NCBI GenBank assembly: GCA_036925085.1
Contig: JAUPFP010000051.1
Span: forward strand, 496,001-560,000
Reading direction: 5' to 3'
DNA: 64,000 nucleotides
From: Brachycybe producta
Taxonomy: Eukaryota; Arthropoda; Diplopoda; Playtdesmida; Andrognathidae
Below the pieces are notes generated by a model. It was not told the DNA's origin and ran no database searches. It was given only the letters and a program-made list of their open reading frames with translations. Made by a program: the position numbers and the translations under genes. Below are positions 42,749 through 53,472 of this stretch, one piece after another; within the stretch, counting starts at the first letter, position 1, and every line of letters starts with the position of its first letter.

Positions 42749-44878
42749 TATGCTTAAAAACTCAGGTGTCCGGCAGAGACAGAGAAGTGAGGAAGGGACG
42801 TACCTTCGGCAGTGTCCAAGTACATGGGAATCCTGCATGAAGCAGGGGTGCCTCTGGCGAGGTCTGCAGACAGGGAAATTACCCGTTGGGTTTTCTGAAG
42901 CCATGCCCCACATTGGAAGCTGCGCTGGCCCAACTGGAGAGTTGGGTGGCACCTTTCTTCCCTGTTTGCAGGAGAGAAGGTTCGGATAGTATGGGAATTA
43001 CATGTGCCCATGCTGTTGCCCAGGCCTGGTAGGTCTCCTGGTTTGGAGACTGGTACCCAGACCCCCGAGCATCCGGTACGACCATCCCTTGTGGATGAGA
43101 AGATAGATGAGGCTCGGAAAAGTAATGTCGGGCAATGACGGTTGCCTATACCTGAATTGCAGAGCCGTGCTTATTTGCGTGGGGCACCACGTGTTCTGGT
43201 GTCGACGAACAATCGGCTGGTAGAGTTGATCGTCGACACTGGGGCCGAGGTATCGGTCATGAGCATGTCGGCGGCACAGGAGATGGGGTTACAGGTGCAG
43301 GAGGTTAACCTCCCTGACCTGACGGGCATGAGCGGGTACTCCATCGAGATAGAAGGAGTCATCTACATGGACATGTCAATTCACGAGAGGTCCATACAAA
43401 CCCATCTCGTCATTGAGGGTGAAGGAAAAGCAATTATAGGTGTTGACCTGGCTTCTCGGTTTTGGTTGATGTTGGACGTTGTGAGCCGAAAAATTTATTT
43501 CCGGGAAGACATCTGGACTGCACATCCAGGTGCTTCGCAAGGAGCACCTCTTCCGAACTCATTGTTGGAGGCATTGGCGAAGTTTCAAGATTCTGTGGAG
43601 CCTCTGCTACTCTCTTCTTTCGGGATACCAGAAGGGATGCCTGCAGAGAATGAAAAGGTGAATGGGTGGGTCGACATAGTGTCGCCTGAACTTGCTGAGA
43701 CCATTTCTCCAATTAGGAGCGGAGATGATTGTTTCCTGCGACTGTTGGAGAACATATGGCTACCAGCTCATGAGCGGAAGGTGGTTTTCGTGAGCTTGGT
43801 AGAGCATTCTGGCTCTGGACAGCTGCTTCTCGTAGAGCCCCAATGTAAAGCCTTAGGTGGCCGTGGTCTGTTGGCAGTGGCAGGTATTGCCGAAGCCACA
43901 GAAAGAGGCTCTTACGATATATGGCTTGAGAATGTTGCTGACGTACCCATTGCCCTGGAAACAGGGGAGGGTGTGGCAACAACTCAAGCTGTGGAGGCAG
44001 TCCTTGTGGTGAGACTGGATGGTTCATCTAACTTGAGAGGGGGAAACCCCACTCATGGAGATAGCCGGCCATGGGGGCTTCTGCCTAAGTTGAGAGAGGC
44101 GACCGGTAAAGGTTGCTGAGTCCTCAATGCGGAAGTGAAACCCACTCTCGAAGAGTGTCTTAAAATCGGACCTAGTCTGAAGCCTGAAGAGGCGGCACAG
44201 CTTCGGGAGTTCCTGCTGGAACGCCGAGATTATTTTGCATTCAATTATGCAGAGCTAGGGGAACCCCGCTTGTCGAACATATGATTGATGCCGGTGGGTT
44301 ACCTCCGGTGCGTGAAGGATTGCAAAGAACCGCTTCAGCGGCACGTGCAATCGAGCGAGAACAGGTAGAAAAAATGTTGGCTGCAGGGGTAATCCAACCT
44401 TCGCATAGTCCTTACGCAAGATCTATCTTACTTGTTTGCAAGAAGGATGGTGGTTTTTGTTTCTGTTATCGGAGACTGAATGCCCATACAAACACGGATC
44501 AGTACCCGCTACCTCGCATCGATGATGCCCTCGATTCGCTAGCTGGAGCAAAATATTTTGCAACCCTGGGCCTTGCTAGTGGTTACTGGCAGGTCAGGAT
44601 GGCGGAGAAAGACATTCAGAAAACAGCATTCATTTGCTCTCAAGGTCTGTTTGAGTTTCGGAAAATGCCTTTAGGACTATGCAATGCTCTGGCCACAATA
44701 CAAAGAGCGTTAGACCTCTTGTTGGTGGGACATAAGTGGGAGAGCTGCTTGGTGTACCTAGATAATATTATAGTTTTTGGGAGCACCTTTGAGCAGTTTC
44801 TCGATCACTTAAGTACTGTCCTGAGACTGTTATGAAAGGCGGAGCTAAAACTCCAGCTGAAGGAATGTTTTTTCGGTT
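42749..44878 (+). pseudogene. pol: O4 ORF2 fragment: protease and RT, truncated
   Basis: Protease with LIVDTGAEVSVMS near 43225; a 326-codon open piece (43142-44119) covers protease and linker. RT follows: CFCYRRLNAHTNTDQYPLPRID, FATLGLASGYWQV and YLDNIIVFG, where the second catalytic Asp is Asn. At 44878 the sequence FGFG- jumps into the LTR at the shared word GGGGGTTCTGG. RNase H, integrase and ORF3 are deleted. Confidence 0.85.
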
Positions 44879-45176
44879 TTGGGGGTTCTGGTGGGAATAC
44901 ACGGACCATCACCGTCCTGTATCTGTCGTTTGGGCCTGTGCTTTGCACGCGGATCCACAGTAGGATGTATCGGAGGTCTACCATTGGTTCTTTGTTGTTT
45001 CGGCGGGAATCGACTGTCGATTGTCGTGGAACGTTACTCTCGACTGGCATCACCCAGGGACCAGACATACAAGAGGGCAATCCACGCTTGAATCCCGGCC
45101 CCCAAAGGAGTAAGGAATCAGGTGAGACCGGGAAGTTTTGCCTGGGTGTTGTGACAGACCCAAGTCGGGTTGTTAA
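44879..45176 (+). mobile_element. O4 3' LTR, 3' part only
   Basis: Corresponds to about 39671-39966 of the 5' LTR (GGGGTTCTGGTGGGAATACA, then ACCATCACCGTCCTGTATC). Has the same U5 donor (ATCAG then GTGAGA at 45122) and ends GGTTGTTAA. Confidence 0.85.
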
Positions 45177-47183
45177 GTGATTTTTTTAAGCATTTTTTTA
45201 TGGTAAGGTTTTGGGGTTTAGGTGCAAATGCTTTAGGGGGTTAATGCTCCACAGTGTGTTGCTAGGAGCAATAGTTCCTTTGTTTCAGGTATCATTTCTT
45301 CATACACTGTCGAGGAAGGAAATCATTTAGGAAAACCCACTTCAGCTATACCTTCACATGTAAAGGTTATGGCGGTTATCTGTAGGAGTCTACGAAACAA
45401 AGTTCCTGAGTTCATTGCGGCAGTTGAGGAAACTGGTTGCAATATAATTCTTGGTACATAGTCATGGCTTGATGATACTGTTAATAATGGGAAAATATTT
45501 CCAAATGGTTTCACAGTGTACCATAGAGACAGGGTTGTCATTCTGGCGGTGGGGTTTTCATAGCTGTTTCACAAATTTTTCATAGTTGCAGGGAAACAAG
45601 TTTTGAAACAGACTGTGAAATAGTATGTTGTAGTTTAAGGCTAAAAAATAGTAAAAAAGTGTATTTATATTTTTTCTATCGGCCACCGGGATCGTCCATA
45701 GCAGATATCACTATTGTAAGATCTTCTTTGGACACTCTTCATTGTAAATTTTCATGTTGTAAATTTTCCAAACATCAACTAGAAAATGAATACGGTGATT
45801 AGTGGCAGTGACAGGCCATTAGCAGGTTCATTTTTAAATAGTATACATACTTATTCTATGGAACAGGTTGTAACTAAACCGACCAGAAATGACAAAATTC
45901 TTGAAGTAGTACTGACTAATAGTCCGGAATTATTATCCAATGTTAGGGTATCAGGGGGAATTAGTGATCATCAGATAGTCTTCTGTGATGTTAATGCATG
46001 CATGGAAAAACTTTCTGAGGTTAAAAGAGTAGTGTTTCTTTTTAACAAATGTAATTTGGATGGTTTTAAGTCACATTTGATAGATAATTTTTATAAATTT
46101 AAAAAACATTTTCATCCTCAAAATGTGCATTTGAATTGGTCACGATTTCATAGTTTAATTTTAAGTGGGTCTTCCTCCTTTATTCCAACCAAGGTAGTTA
46201 GGAACTGTGCCACATCGGTATGGTACACTAGCAAAGTTAAAAGGGCTCTTCGTAGGCAATGCTTATGGAAGAATAGGGCTAGAAATCACCCAATGAATTC
46301 CGTATTGCACGCACAGCAGCGAAACGAGAAGTTTTGTTAGCTCATGACAATTTTATATCAGAAACACATGGAGAATGGTTGAAAATGGACCCAAAATTAT
46401 TTTGGCATTACATCAAGAACTTTAGGCAAACAGATAGGGATAGTCAAGTACTTCTAAAATTAGACTCAAATAAAACATGTGGTCCAGAAGGGATGTATGC
46501 TATCATTTTAAAAAATCTTGCAAAAGAGTTGGGTCCATACCTTCAGTTAATTTTTCAACAGAGTTTAGATGTAGGTATTGTACCAGATATGTGGAAATTA
46601 GCTAATGTTAGTTCAATTTTTAAATCAGGAGACAAGTCTCATATAATTAATTACAGACCTGTGTCTTTAACCTCTATAGTTTGCAAGGTAATTGAACATA
46701 TATGTTCCTAGTCAATGAATTTTCTCATTGAAAACAATCTTTTGTGTGATAACCAGTATGGGTTTTCTCTGGGGGCATTCATGTGAAACCCAGGTTATTC
46801 TTTTTGTTGATGACCTTCAGAAAATTTTAGACAAAGGCAGTCAGATAGATTTTTTCTTCTTGATCTCTGCAAGGCATTTGACACAGTTTCTCACTCAAAA
46901 CTAATGACAAAAATTAATGGGTATGGATTGGGTGAACAGGTGTATAAATGGGTGCATTTTTTTCTTGAGTGATAGGAAACAAAGGGTTGTTGCAGGTTGG
47001 TCTGAATCTGACTGGATAGGGGTTACATCAGGGGTAAATCAGGGTAGTGTGTTGGTTCTGCTTCTGTTTCTTTTATATATCAATGACTTCAGCATTCATG
47101 TTAGCAGCAATTGCCGGCTATTTGCAGATGATACAATAATTTATTGTGAGGTTACCTCTGACAATGATTGCCATATTATTGAT
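45177..47183 (+). pseudogene. LINE-1 (CR1/L2-like) ORF2: endonuclease and RT, 3'-truncated
   Basis: Continuation of the LINE at 38820. Endonuclease: CRSLRNKVPEF, GCNIILGT-stop-SWLDD, FPNGFTVYHRD, GGVFIAVS, FYRPPGSS, GGISDHQIVF. RT: KTCGPEGMYAIIL, VPDMWKLANVSSIFKSGDK, NYRPVSLTSI, LCKAFDTVSHSKL, GVNQGSVL and LFADDTIIY near 47110, the catalytic box. Numerous frameshifts. The element stops soon after the FADD box and meets a second LINE in opposite orientation. Confidence 0.8.
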
Positions 47184-48308
47184 AGTAGGTGTTGTAATGG
47201 AAGTTATATTATTTGGAATTTTGTTGAGAGATTTTACATATTTCCAGAACAACTTGGGATATTTATGGAGTGATACCCCTAAGACCTTATTAGTAAAGTT
47301 CAAGTGTTCTTTTTTAAGCAAACACAAGACATCGCTGGGAATTAACTGCAATTTAATAGTATCATTCATGTTAATCTTCATTTTAGATCTAAATTTGCGT
47401 TGTTTACAAAGAGTGCGGCATATCTCAGTGTTGTACCAAATTGGTTCCAAGCTTGATTTTACATTTTTGAATGGGATTAATCTATTTATGCCATTAGAAA
47501 TTTCACTGACAAACAATGACCATTGTTGGTTTACATCTTTTCATAGTCCACTTTTATTTTTATTTTTCAGTTCATTTGTTACAAAGAGCTTAAAACTAGC
47601 CCAATCAGCTTTATTGTACTGTGGGCCTTTTCGGGGAGCTGATTGGAGTTTTTTGAATTGGGTGGCAAATTCTAAGTAAATCATTTTGTGATCACTTATG
47701 CCATCAGCAATTTCAATTTATTTGGCATTTTCTGGAGTGTTCGTAAAAACTAAATCTAAAATATTAGCTGTTGTATTGGTGCAGCGTGTAGTGGTTTGCA
47801 CTAGTTGATCCAGGGAACATGTGCATACACTATCAAGCAGTATATCTGTTAATTTATTACTAGAGCACTGGGAGTCAACAGTATAATTTTTCCAATTTAT
47901 TTCTGGAAGGTTAAAATCCCCACCAATGAGAACTGATGCATGTTTGTGGGTAGAAAATAAGCAATCTAAACATTTTCTAAATTGGAGTAATTCCTCCTCG
48001 TCACTTGAAGGTGGGCGATAGAATGAAAATAAGAAAATTTTTCTCCCATTATGAAGTGAAATTCTACAACAAACTGCCTCACTATCACCTTCATAAAGGG
48101 GTTCTCTTTTTGATGTAAGGTTTTTATTGATAGCAAGAAATACACCTCCACCTTTGATTAAGTTTCGATCTTTTCTGAATATGTTAAACTGTTGGGGGAA
48201 ACTTTCCGTGGAAGAAACATCTTCAGTTAGCCATGATTCACTACCGAAGATAATGTCGGGATTGTAGCTTTCTATAGCTTCTCTAAACTGAATTACTTTA
48301 TTTTTCAT
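47184..48308 (-). pseudogene. LINE-2 (CR1/L2-like) ORF2 endonuclease and RT start
   Basis: An open frame from 48308 to 47718 encodes the AP-like endonuclease: IIFGSESWLTEDV, FNIFRKDRN, GGGVFLAINK, FSFYRPPSS, LIGGDFNLPEINW, ILDLVFTNTP. A shifted frame continues with GISDHKMIYLEF, then the linker WYNTEICRTLCKQR and FWKYVKSLNK before the RT. The RT itself is missing, as the copy meets LINE-1 near 47183. It is too diverged from LINE-1 to be the same subfamily. Confidence 0.8.
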
Positions 48309-48487
48309 ACTTCTTCAATTGATTATTAACATTTTTAAAGATTTATTTATAAGCTTGTTTTCTTTTTTGGTCAGAGAAACTGTCTTAGAAGAATTTTTTT
48401 TGTTAGAAAGTTGGGTTCCTTCTTGAATAACTATTTTAGGTACAGTAACTAGATTTGATTTCTTACTGGAATCAGGGCATTTAGAGA

Positions 48488-49250
48488 TTAGAAATTTCTT
48501 TGTAATTGACTACAAACAGATTTCCAGAAAACAGAGCTCAAGACATCCATACCAGCTGCAGTCAAGTGAAGCCCATCATGCAGATAATACTTATCAGGTG
48601 CTTTAAGAAGCTCTCGAGAAGCATCTGCAAATGAATAACCAGCACTACGGTAGAGAAGAAAGACCTCTTGTGAAATCTGCTGGACTGCAGGGTTCGGAAG
48701 AAAAGAACCCCTAGCATCACGCTCAAACCATGGTAGGACAGTAGAAATCACAATCCTTGCACTAGGTCTGATGCATTTTGCCTCTCTAGAAAAGTGTCTA
48801 AGTCTATCAGCTATCCCCTTTGGTGCATCCATCTTGAGATTATTAGTGCCAGCATGCACAACTACAACAGGGTTAAGGCTAGCTTTGTTCAGCACTTTCC
48901 TTAACTCAAGTAGTTAAATGTTCAACACGTGTGCCTGGATAGCACCACGTTGTTGACTTCCCAGTTTTGCCGACCCTAACACCTCGAACGATACCGTCAC
49001 CAATGAGGTGCGCATCAATAGGATTACCAGTTTGCGAGCTATAATTAGTGGATTATGGCAGGAATATCCTTAACCTCAGACAGCACACCAAATCGGTTAC
49101 CACCCATGGTAGCTGAACTACTATTAGCCACAACACTGGCAAAGCGTTTTCTCTGTTGCCAAGATCCTTTGCCTTTGACCACCATCCATCCGTCTCCTGT
49201 CTGGGCTGCCTGATTCTTAACTACCAAGTCAGTCCCTACAGATATATTGG
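48488..49250 (-). pseudogene. LINE-2 ORF1: esterase-like protein
   Basis: The minus-strand frames contain GWMVVKGKGSWQQRKR and NRFGVLSE near 49100-49200, then LIGDGIVRGVRVGKTGKSTT and CYPGTRVEHL, VVHAGTNNLK, and KYYLHDGLHLTAAG. GD-I-R, GTNN and DGLHLT correspond to SGNH esterase blocks I, III and V. The Ser of block I is Gly in this copy (GDG). A 135-codon open frame covers 48895-48488. Confidence 0.75.
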
Positions 49251-49876
49251 ATCTCGTGAGTCACTGTAGGGTGAGCATTGTAATGCCGAAAAAACAATTC
49301 TTCCAACATAGCAACCTCCTTCTGCAAACAGGCAATATCACGAGATGCCTGCACTGAACGAGTAGAAGGAGCACCAGCTGGGGTCAAAGTGTTAAGAGGC
49401 ATATTTAAAATGATAATAAAGTAAGAAAGAGCCTAATAATTTTAGAGAAGAAAAAAGCGTGTACGTTAAGCGTTTTTTTTTTAAACTTTTTAGACCTAAA
49501 GTGGCATTTGATTTTAAAAATGCGATATCTCAAAAACTACAAGTCGGATTTGGATTCTGCTTTCACCAGAGTGTTAGGCACGCTGAGATCTACAATACAT
49601 TAAAATCAAGGAAATCAAGTTTTGATAAAAAATTAGTTGCATTTTGAGTAAATACACGCACAAACAAAGGAAACAAAGAAAAAGGAGACAAAGAAAGTAG
49701 CGTCCTAAACTAAAATCGCTCTAACTCAAAAAGTACTTATCCAAATTGGAATCCGATTTCACCACTGTATTCAGGAGACAAAACACCTATACCCTCCAAT
49801 GACATGTTTAAATTAGTAAAATAGCCAAAAAATTGGGAGACAAAAAAATACGTGCTTCGCTAACAACACCACTTGT
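49251..49876 (-). other. LINE-2 5' region and boundary to family G copy 2
   Basis: About 49260-49400 continues ORF1 N-terminal coding on the minus strand. From 49450 there are two diverged copies of a motif (GATATCTCAAAAACTACAAG then TCGGATTTGGATTCTGCTTT at about 49525; CTCTAACTCAAAAAGTACTT then CAAATTGGAATCCGATTTC at about 49719), perhaps a 5' UTR tandem repeat. No other gene. Confidence 0.45.
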
Positions 49877-52340
49877 TGATCACTTGGCAGGACACGCTTG
49901 ATGTCCTTTCAACATCCGTGGAAGTAGAAGGGTGCCGTGAAAACAGAACAGTAGCTGTCATGGCTCCAGGCACCCAACCACCGACGAAAGGCCACTCCTG
50001 CTGCTGGAAACTCATGAAGGCCGTATATCACCAGCTGGTAGACAGCTGTACGCCTCAGGAAGTCGGGGATCACAGTGCTAGCAAAAGAAGTTCACGAATT
50101 GCCGTCACCACCAATGGAAAAATTATATGTATGCTTGTGGACACCGGAGCTCAGTTGCACTTGCACAGGAGCATAAGTTCAAGATTGAGCCTGTGCTCAT
50201 TCCACACAATGTTCAGAGTGTGAGAGGCCTGAAGATCACCGTTGTGGGTCGACATGCCGTAGTGGTCCAGCTAGGCACCCACACTGTTCAAGGGCACCTG
50301 CTGGTAATTGCCGGCCAGCCCGAGGCTATCCTAGACCAAGATCTGGGTCGAGCCCTTCACCTCGCTGTGTTCATGGCCACCAACAAAGTATACTTAGAGG
50401 ACAACCTTTTCGAGTCCACGCTCCGACAGAAGTGCATCGAAGCATACATCGGATGTTTTCTGGGAAAGACTTCCTCAGAGGCTCCTGACAAAATTACCAG
50501 TGTCTTTGGGGTGGTCTAAAACCTCTACTCCGGAAGTGATCTCGATCTGCGGTTGGCCACCAATGCTAGGGAGCCACCGAATGTGACAAATGATTTTATC
50601 TATGGCTATAGATATAAACACTATAAATGATCAAATATCAACAATAGAAAAACGGAAGGAATTTGAGAGAGCAACTGAGGACAGTTGTCAAAAGGTGAGG
50701 GAGGGGGTAAAAAGAAACCCCAATGAATAAATATCCTCACAACATCAGCAACTCCTCTAAACACTCTCAAATATCACCTAAAACCACAAAATTCCCACAA
50801 CTCTTAATTTTTCATCATGGCCACCAATATTTACATATTGACAACCACTGCAATAACTATGCCAGGACCACGTGGCCTTAAAATAATTGTCAACCATGTG
50901 GTGCCCCTGAAACAACATTATAATAGAGGCAAGGACGTCCAAAAAAAATAATAAACAAAGTACCATAAAAAGGGACATGCAAAATATATACATGTGAGGT
51001 CATGAATTCCTATTATGTATTGATGTAATGGTAAATAATGATGGGTTATATGTCATGACTAACTGTGACAATCAAATTCCAGTGAGGTAATTAATTTAAT
51101 TGTAACCTTGTGTTTTTGTAAACTTTGAAATGTTTTGTTTTGGAATGTTTGGTTGTTCTGAATAATTGTGGTCACATGATAACATTTTTGGGCAGTCTGT
51201 GTATATAAAGAGCTGCATTATTCTTTCTTGATTATTCTTGCTTCTGGCAGTGTGGAGTGGGTTAGTAGTAACCAGTGACTAGGCTCATCTTTTTAACTAT
51301 TGGAAACTACTCATCATCACCTATTGCTTTCAATGCTTGGTCAACATTTGTCTTCTTCCTAGTCATCAGTGTTGGCTAGTGGATGTGTTTCACCTGGACA
51401 TTTTACATCAGTGCATCATTTATTGGGTGCCATGACATCTTCATCATAATCATCAGATGAACAATTTCAACTATTTTCTGTTTGCATCTGATCCATCAAG
51501 AAACAACACTGGTTTGCATGAACACTATCTCCACATTTGATGCCATTTTCTGGCTTAAGTCTTGTAGAGTTGAAGTTGTACTTCCTCTAGACACTTGAAG
51601 TCTTATATTTTTTATATCTTATGGCTATTTAATTATTTTTTGATGCCATTATTGTTTATTTAAATTTGTGATTTATACAGCTGTTGTTATTAATTTATTT
51701 GTTTTTCTTATTATATTAAATTATATTTAAATCATAGTCACTACCTCACTAGAGTTTTTTAGGTAAGGGAATTAATTAATTATACCCACACAATCAACCC
51801 TTACATACACCATGTCCCCTTATCAGGGATGGACGTCAGTGACCCCGACAGTTAATATAGAGAAATAAACTTCAAAGAGAATACTATGTCTGGGGGCCAA
51901 ATTAATGCACACCTCATAGACTTCAAAGGAAACCACACAAGAGAAAATAGAAGAAACAGAAGAATAATAATAAAAAAAGAAGAACCAAAAATGATTTTGA
52001 AGTAATAAAACTCTTGGAAATCAACCCCTCCGAAAAAACCTTAACAAACAATAAAGTACACTAGTGACCTTATTGACCAGTGTTTATTTGTCTTCCTAAA
52101 AAAAGAAACATTAAAAAGAGGGAGAGAGTTAATGGGCAACTTCACACCTCGGTGTGAAAGTAAATAATGGCCCTTCTCCCTCAGGACTTTTTTGTTTGTT
52201 TAAAATAATAAACGGAGACCTGCCTAATAAGAATTGGATCGGCACCTCTCAACATTTAATATTGGTGGGACAACCCCCACCCCCAATAAAGTAAAAAATA
52301 CGAAAAAAACAAATAGAGCAAGGTGTCCCATTTCAAAAAG
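49877..52340 (+). mobile_element. Family G copy 2: protease and downstream non-coding, split by solo LTR
   Basis: Starts abruptly in the gag-protease linker (ITWQDTLDVL-, matching copy 1 near 36210). Protease: RIAVTTNGKIICMLVDTGAQ, KITVVGRHAVVVQLGTHTVQ, GHLLVIAGQPEAIL, VFMATNKVYLEDNLFES. After the protease the same non-coding stretch as in copy 1 follows rather than RT. The solo LTR at 50993-51805 interrupts it, and homology resumes with ACCATGTCCCC and runs to about 52340. Confidence 0.7.
50993..51805 (+). mobile_element. 813-bp solo LTR of a third family
   Basis: TGTGAGGTCATG to ACCCTTACA, flanked by TACA at 50989-50992 and 51806-51809. Copy 1 of family G lacks this segment, so the empty site is known. 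TATATAAA at 51202-51209 is a plausible core promoter. No ORF. Orientation follows the TGT...ACA ends and TATA box. Unrelated in sequence to the family O LTRs. Confidence 0.8.
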
Positions 52341-53114
52341 GGCTGGTCCTTCTAACTCTAACTAGGCCCATCGCAGGCACACCAAATAAGAGGAGGCTGG
52401 CACTTCCTGCAGCCTCAGAGCCAGCACAATCAACCGCATCGCCCGCAGTACCCCCTACTAGGACTACTGTGGGGCGATAACCGTTGGATCGTCCATTCTG
52501 TGCAGCTACCTCCGGTGAGCGACTCCTCAACAACTGGTGGGTGACTTGGCAGCACAAAGTATGCTCTGCCAACATCCTCTACGTGGGCCACTTCAACCTG
52601 GAAGAAGGGTTCCTGCGACTGAACCTCCCACCACGGGAATGATAAATCGTGGGGTTTTCCCGCCAGGCCAGCATTTTCATCACGATCATGTTTCCAAACC
52701 GGGAGATCACCAAAACCCTGTGCTTTGCCAGTAATGCCATCGACTCAGCCACATCCACCCTTTTGGGGGTCTTCTTTAACTCCGTCTTCAGGCTCCTGAA
52801 CGGAAAGACCTTCCACAATGGTCGTCTTCACACCCCAGAACCGAACCAACGCTACAGGGTCGCCATTCTGTGGGACACTGCCTGGGCCCTCCTACACAAC
52901 AAGCGATCTTTTAGAAAGATCATTGGGGACCGGGATATCCATAACATCTTCCACCAGAACCTGCCGGACGACCAGGGTCAGTGGCTCTCCGCTGCCACCT
53001 CTCATCGATGAGTCCAGTCTCGATGGACTCATGGAGCCAGTACCTTCTCCACCCTCCACAACAGGGATAGCTGCGCTGCCCCATGACTTGTGGGGCTACC
53101 ACCTGGCCGAGTAG
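52341..53114 (+). other. Unidentified coding-like stretch
   Basis: Unusually open DNA. The plus-strand frames read IFITIMFPNREITKTLCFAS, GVFFNSVFRLLNGKTFHNG and NQRYRVAILWDTAWALLHN; the minus strand is also open over 52579-52818 (LLAKHRVLVISRFGNMIVMK). I do not recognise either product. It lies downstream of family G copy 2, whose counterpart in copy 1 is also an unassigned ORF but not obviously homologous. Confidence 0.3.
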
Positions 53115-53472
53115 TACAATTGAAAAATTTTATAAAAAATAAAACATGTTATGATCACTTTCCTATATGTCAGTAATGTTCCGTTTTTCTTAAAAAATGT
53201 ACCGCATTTTAGTAGGTGTTCGCCACCTGGCAAACTTTTAATTTTAATTGTCATTTTGATTATGTTTTTTGTTTTCAGCCTTTTCATACATTGTAGGACA
53301 CTGCCACATTTGTACCAGTGCCCTCTTTTAAACATGCCTCTGTACAAGGTGCATGCTCATTCACCCGTGTCTCCCCTGCTTGCATAACTTCACCCTTCCT
53401 GCACCTTTGTCTGGAGTACGAGGACATACTCCAAGCAAAGTTAGAAGGTATGTAACACCCTGTAACTTGCAA
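53115..53472. other. No recognisable feature
   Basis: A/T-rich, then mixed composition with short open frames on both strands. I see no motif, repeat or boundary I can define between the unidentified stretch and the ORF3 remnant. Confidence 0.5.

Larger units (their letters stand above)
39284..45181 (+). mobile_element. O4: family O element in a LINE, flanked by GTGAT
   Basis: GTGAT at 39284-39288 and again at 45177-45181 flanks the element (39289-45176). The two LINE parts read on either side. The duplication is 4 or 5 bp depending on where the decayed 3' LTR end (GTTGTTAA instead of TTACA) is placed. The element is internally deleted: RT is joined directly to the 3' LTR. Confidence 0.75.

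Noticed and set aside
47146..47679. 177-codon plus-strand ORF
   Set aside because: It is the antisense of the LINE-2 coding sequence joined to the LINE-1 end; not a gene.
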